Origin: Streptomyces hygroscopicus subsp. hygroscopicus
GTDB taxonomy: Bacteria; Actinomycetota; Actinomycetes; Streptomycetales; Streptomycetaceae
DNA: 64,000 bases
Assembly: GCF_030269125.1 (NCBI RefSeq)
Contig: NZ_BSSM01000005.1
Coordinates: 62,001 to 126,000, forward strand
Reading direction: 5' to 3'
Shown here: positions 62,747 through 64,000 of the stretch, in pieces
Numbering within the stretch: position 1 is the stretch's first letter
How the letters are laid out: every line of letters begins with the position of its first letter
Made by a program: the position numbers and the translations under genes
The notes under the pieces: generated by a model
Told to the model about the DNA's origin: nothing
Databases searched by the model: none
Seen by the model: only the letters and a program-made list of their open reading frames with translations

Positions 62747-64000
62747 CTACTTGATTCCCCGCCAGCCATCCGGGTCCACGCCGCCGGGCACCGGGGCGTC
62801 GGGGTCGTACGGCTGCCGGGTGAAGACGAACGAGCCCAGGTCGAGGTGGCTCAGGGATCCGTCCGGCCGTCGCACGGGCCGCAGCAGCTCCCCTGCGTAG
62901 TAGCCCTCCAGACCCGTCCAGGTACCGTCGCCGTTCGGCCGGAAGCGGGAGCGCCGTCCACCGATCGCCAGGGGGCCGAGCGCGATGAGGCCATCGGCCG
63001 TCACCCGCAGACCGAAGGCACCGGTCCCCCAGTACCACTGCCCGGCCAGCTCCAGCACCGCCGGGTCGACCTCGCGCAGCGGACGCCAGGGCTCGGGGAT
63101 CCGGGGTTCCGCGTCGGCGACGATCCGTACCAGGTCGTCCCCCACCGCGCCCAGGGACGGCCCGCTGGTGCAGTTGGTGAGCACCACCGCGGCCACGTCG
63201 TCCTCCACGCTGATGGTGAGGTTCGCAAGGAAGCCGGGGAGCGAACCGGAGTGACCGACGAGCAGCCGCCCCTCGCGGGAGTGGATCTGCATGCCGAGGC
63301 CGTAGGTGACCCCGTCCACCACATCGGCGGCCTCGGCCGGCGCCGCCGGGGTCCGCATCTCACGCACCGACTCCGCGCCGAGCACCCGCTCGTCGCCACG
63401 AGCCAGGAACACCGCGAACCTCGCCAGGTCCCCCGTCGTCGACCACAGCTGGCCCGCAGCCGCCATCCGGCCGAGGTCCTCCACCGGCTCCGGCAGCAGG
63501 GCATCGGCCCACGGATGCACCGCCCAACCGCCCGCGTGCGGGGCATCCGGCCGGGGAGTGGTCCGGTTCAGGCCGAGCGGTTCGAGGATCTCCCGGCGCA
63601 GCACCTCCTCCCAGGGCGCGCCACGCAACTCCTCCACCAGCGCGCCGAGCAGCGAGTAACCGGGGTTGGAGTAGTGGTGCCGGCGGCCGACGGGGTGCAA
63701 CAGGGGCTGTTCGCCCAGCACATCGCCGAGCTGGGGACGCAGGGAGCCCGGGGTCCGCTCCCACCAGGGGCCGGGCGACTCGGCCGCCACCCCGGCCGTG
63801 TGCGCGAGCAGTTCGGCGATCGTGGCCTCCCCCACGCCGGTGCCCGGCAGATGCTTGTCCAGCGGATCGTCGAGTTCGAGCACGCCCTCGTCGCGCAGCC
63901 GCATCACCAGAACGGCCGTGAAGGTCTTGGTGATCGACCCGATCCGGTACTGCGTGTTCTCGTCCGGCGCGTGCCCGTCCACCGAGCTGCGCGCCCCGTG
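62747..64000 (-). CDS. Beta-lactamase-fold serine hydrolase, N-terminus cut by window edge
   Basis: At least 417 residues of a class C beta-lactamase-like serine hydrolase (penicillin-binding-protein fold). The catalytic SxxK is in GSITKTF, the Tyr of the YxN motif in YSNPGYS, and the HxG triad element in VGHSGSLPG. A C-terminal lipocalin-like domain follows (about 310-417). Its start lies right of 64000. Such proteins are often esterases or D-peptidases; substrate unknown. Confidence 0.9.
   Translation of the reverse strand, partial: HGARSSVDGHAPDENTQYRIGSITKTFTAVLVMRLRDEGVLELDDPLDKHLPGTGVGEATIAELLAHTAGVAAESPGPWWERTPGSLRPQLGDVLGEQPLLHPVGRRHHYSNPGYSLLGALVEELRGAPWEEVLRREILEPLGLNRTTPRPDAPHAGGWAVHPWADALLPEPVEDLGRMAAAGQLWSTTGDLARFAVFLARGDERVLGAESVREMRTPAAPAEAADVVDGVTYGLGMQIHSREGRLLVGHSGSLPGFLANLTISVEDDVAAVVLTNCTSGPSLGAVGDDLVRIVADAEPRIPEPWRPLREVDPAVLELAGQWYWGTGAFGLRVTADGLIALGPLAIGGRRSRFRPNGDGTWTGLEGYYAGELLRPVRRPDGSLSHLDLGSFVFTRQPYDPDAPVPGGVDPDGWRGIK

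Overview
The window is about 70% GC, with long G/C-ending codon ORFs, GTG and TTG starts and tight gene packing. It carries genes typical of Streptomyces: ssgA and ssgR, a fused cydCD, the Sco/ECuC/CopCD/DtpA copper operon, and many parS sites. I read it as a stretch of the central core of a Streptomyces chromosome, close to the replication origin. Gene content and order resemble the S. coelicolor core around ssgA, cydABCD and serS (from memory, not searched). The rise in parS density towards the right end suggests oriC lies beyond position 64000.

Layout, left to right. 1-3936: a partial acyl-CoA synthetase, a SigE-type sigma factor, a 0.95-kb gene-poor tract, a prim-pol gene and tRNA-Ser(UGA). 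4030-14806: membrane HtrA protease, glycerophosphodiester phosphodiesterase, a small anti-sigma-like ATPase, a SEC-C protein, a second (degenerate) prim-pol protein, a GAF/PP2C phosphatase with an altered metal motif, aminopeptidase P and an acetyltransferase. 14828-21610: a second small ATPase, then the copper block (membrane protein, YcnI, Sco, PCuAC, CopCD, Dyp peroxidase). 21747-25258: pheA, a DnaA-box cluster, serS and a HAD phosphatase. 25301-29143: a small gene and two ABC exporters in one operon. 29383-32688: M24 peptidase, a hydrolase-SDR fusion and the tRNA 2'-phosphotransferase KptA. 32744-34903: a recombination scar made of gene fragments around one intact unknown gene. 34903-36775: LLM oxidoreductase and a HAD phosphatase. 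36817-42926: cydA-cydB-cydCD behind a perfect Rex operator. 43287-48897: aromatic/histidinol-phosphate aminotransferase, LacI regulator, metallophosphoesterase and two unknown proteins. 49100-52575: thiC under a TPP riboswitch, and a YibE/F protein. 52741-54137: ssgA and ssgR (sporulation). 54340-64000: small membrane and cupin proteins, LMW phosphatase plus a PLP lyase, LysR, NUDIX, GNATs, an HbpS-like protein, MFS/MarR divergent pair and a serine hydrolase running off the window.

No transposase, integrase, phage, CRISPR array or biosynthetic cluster was seen. The most interesting signals are in the DNA. Eight near-perfect parS palindromes are threaded through other working elements: a riboswitch arm, a start codon, a signal-peptide region and two terminators. 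DnaA-box clusters also lie outside the origin, between pheA and serS and upstream of kptA.
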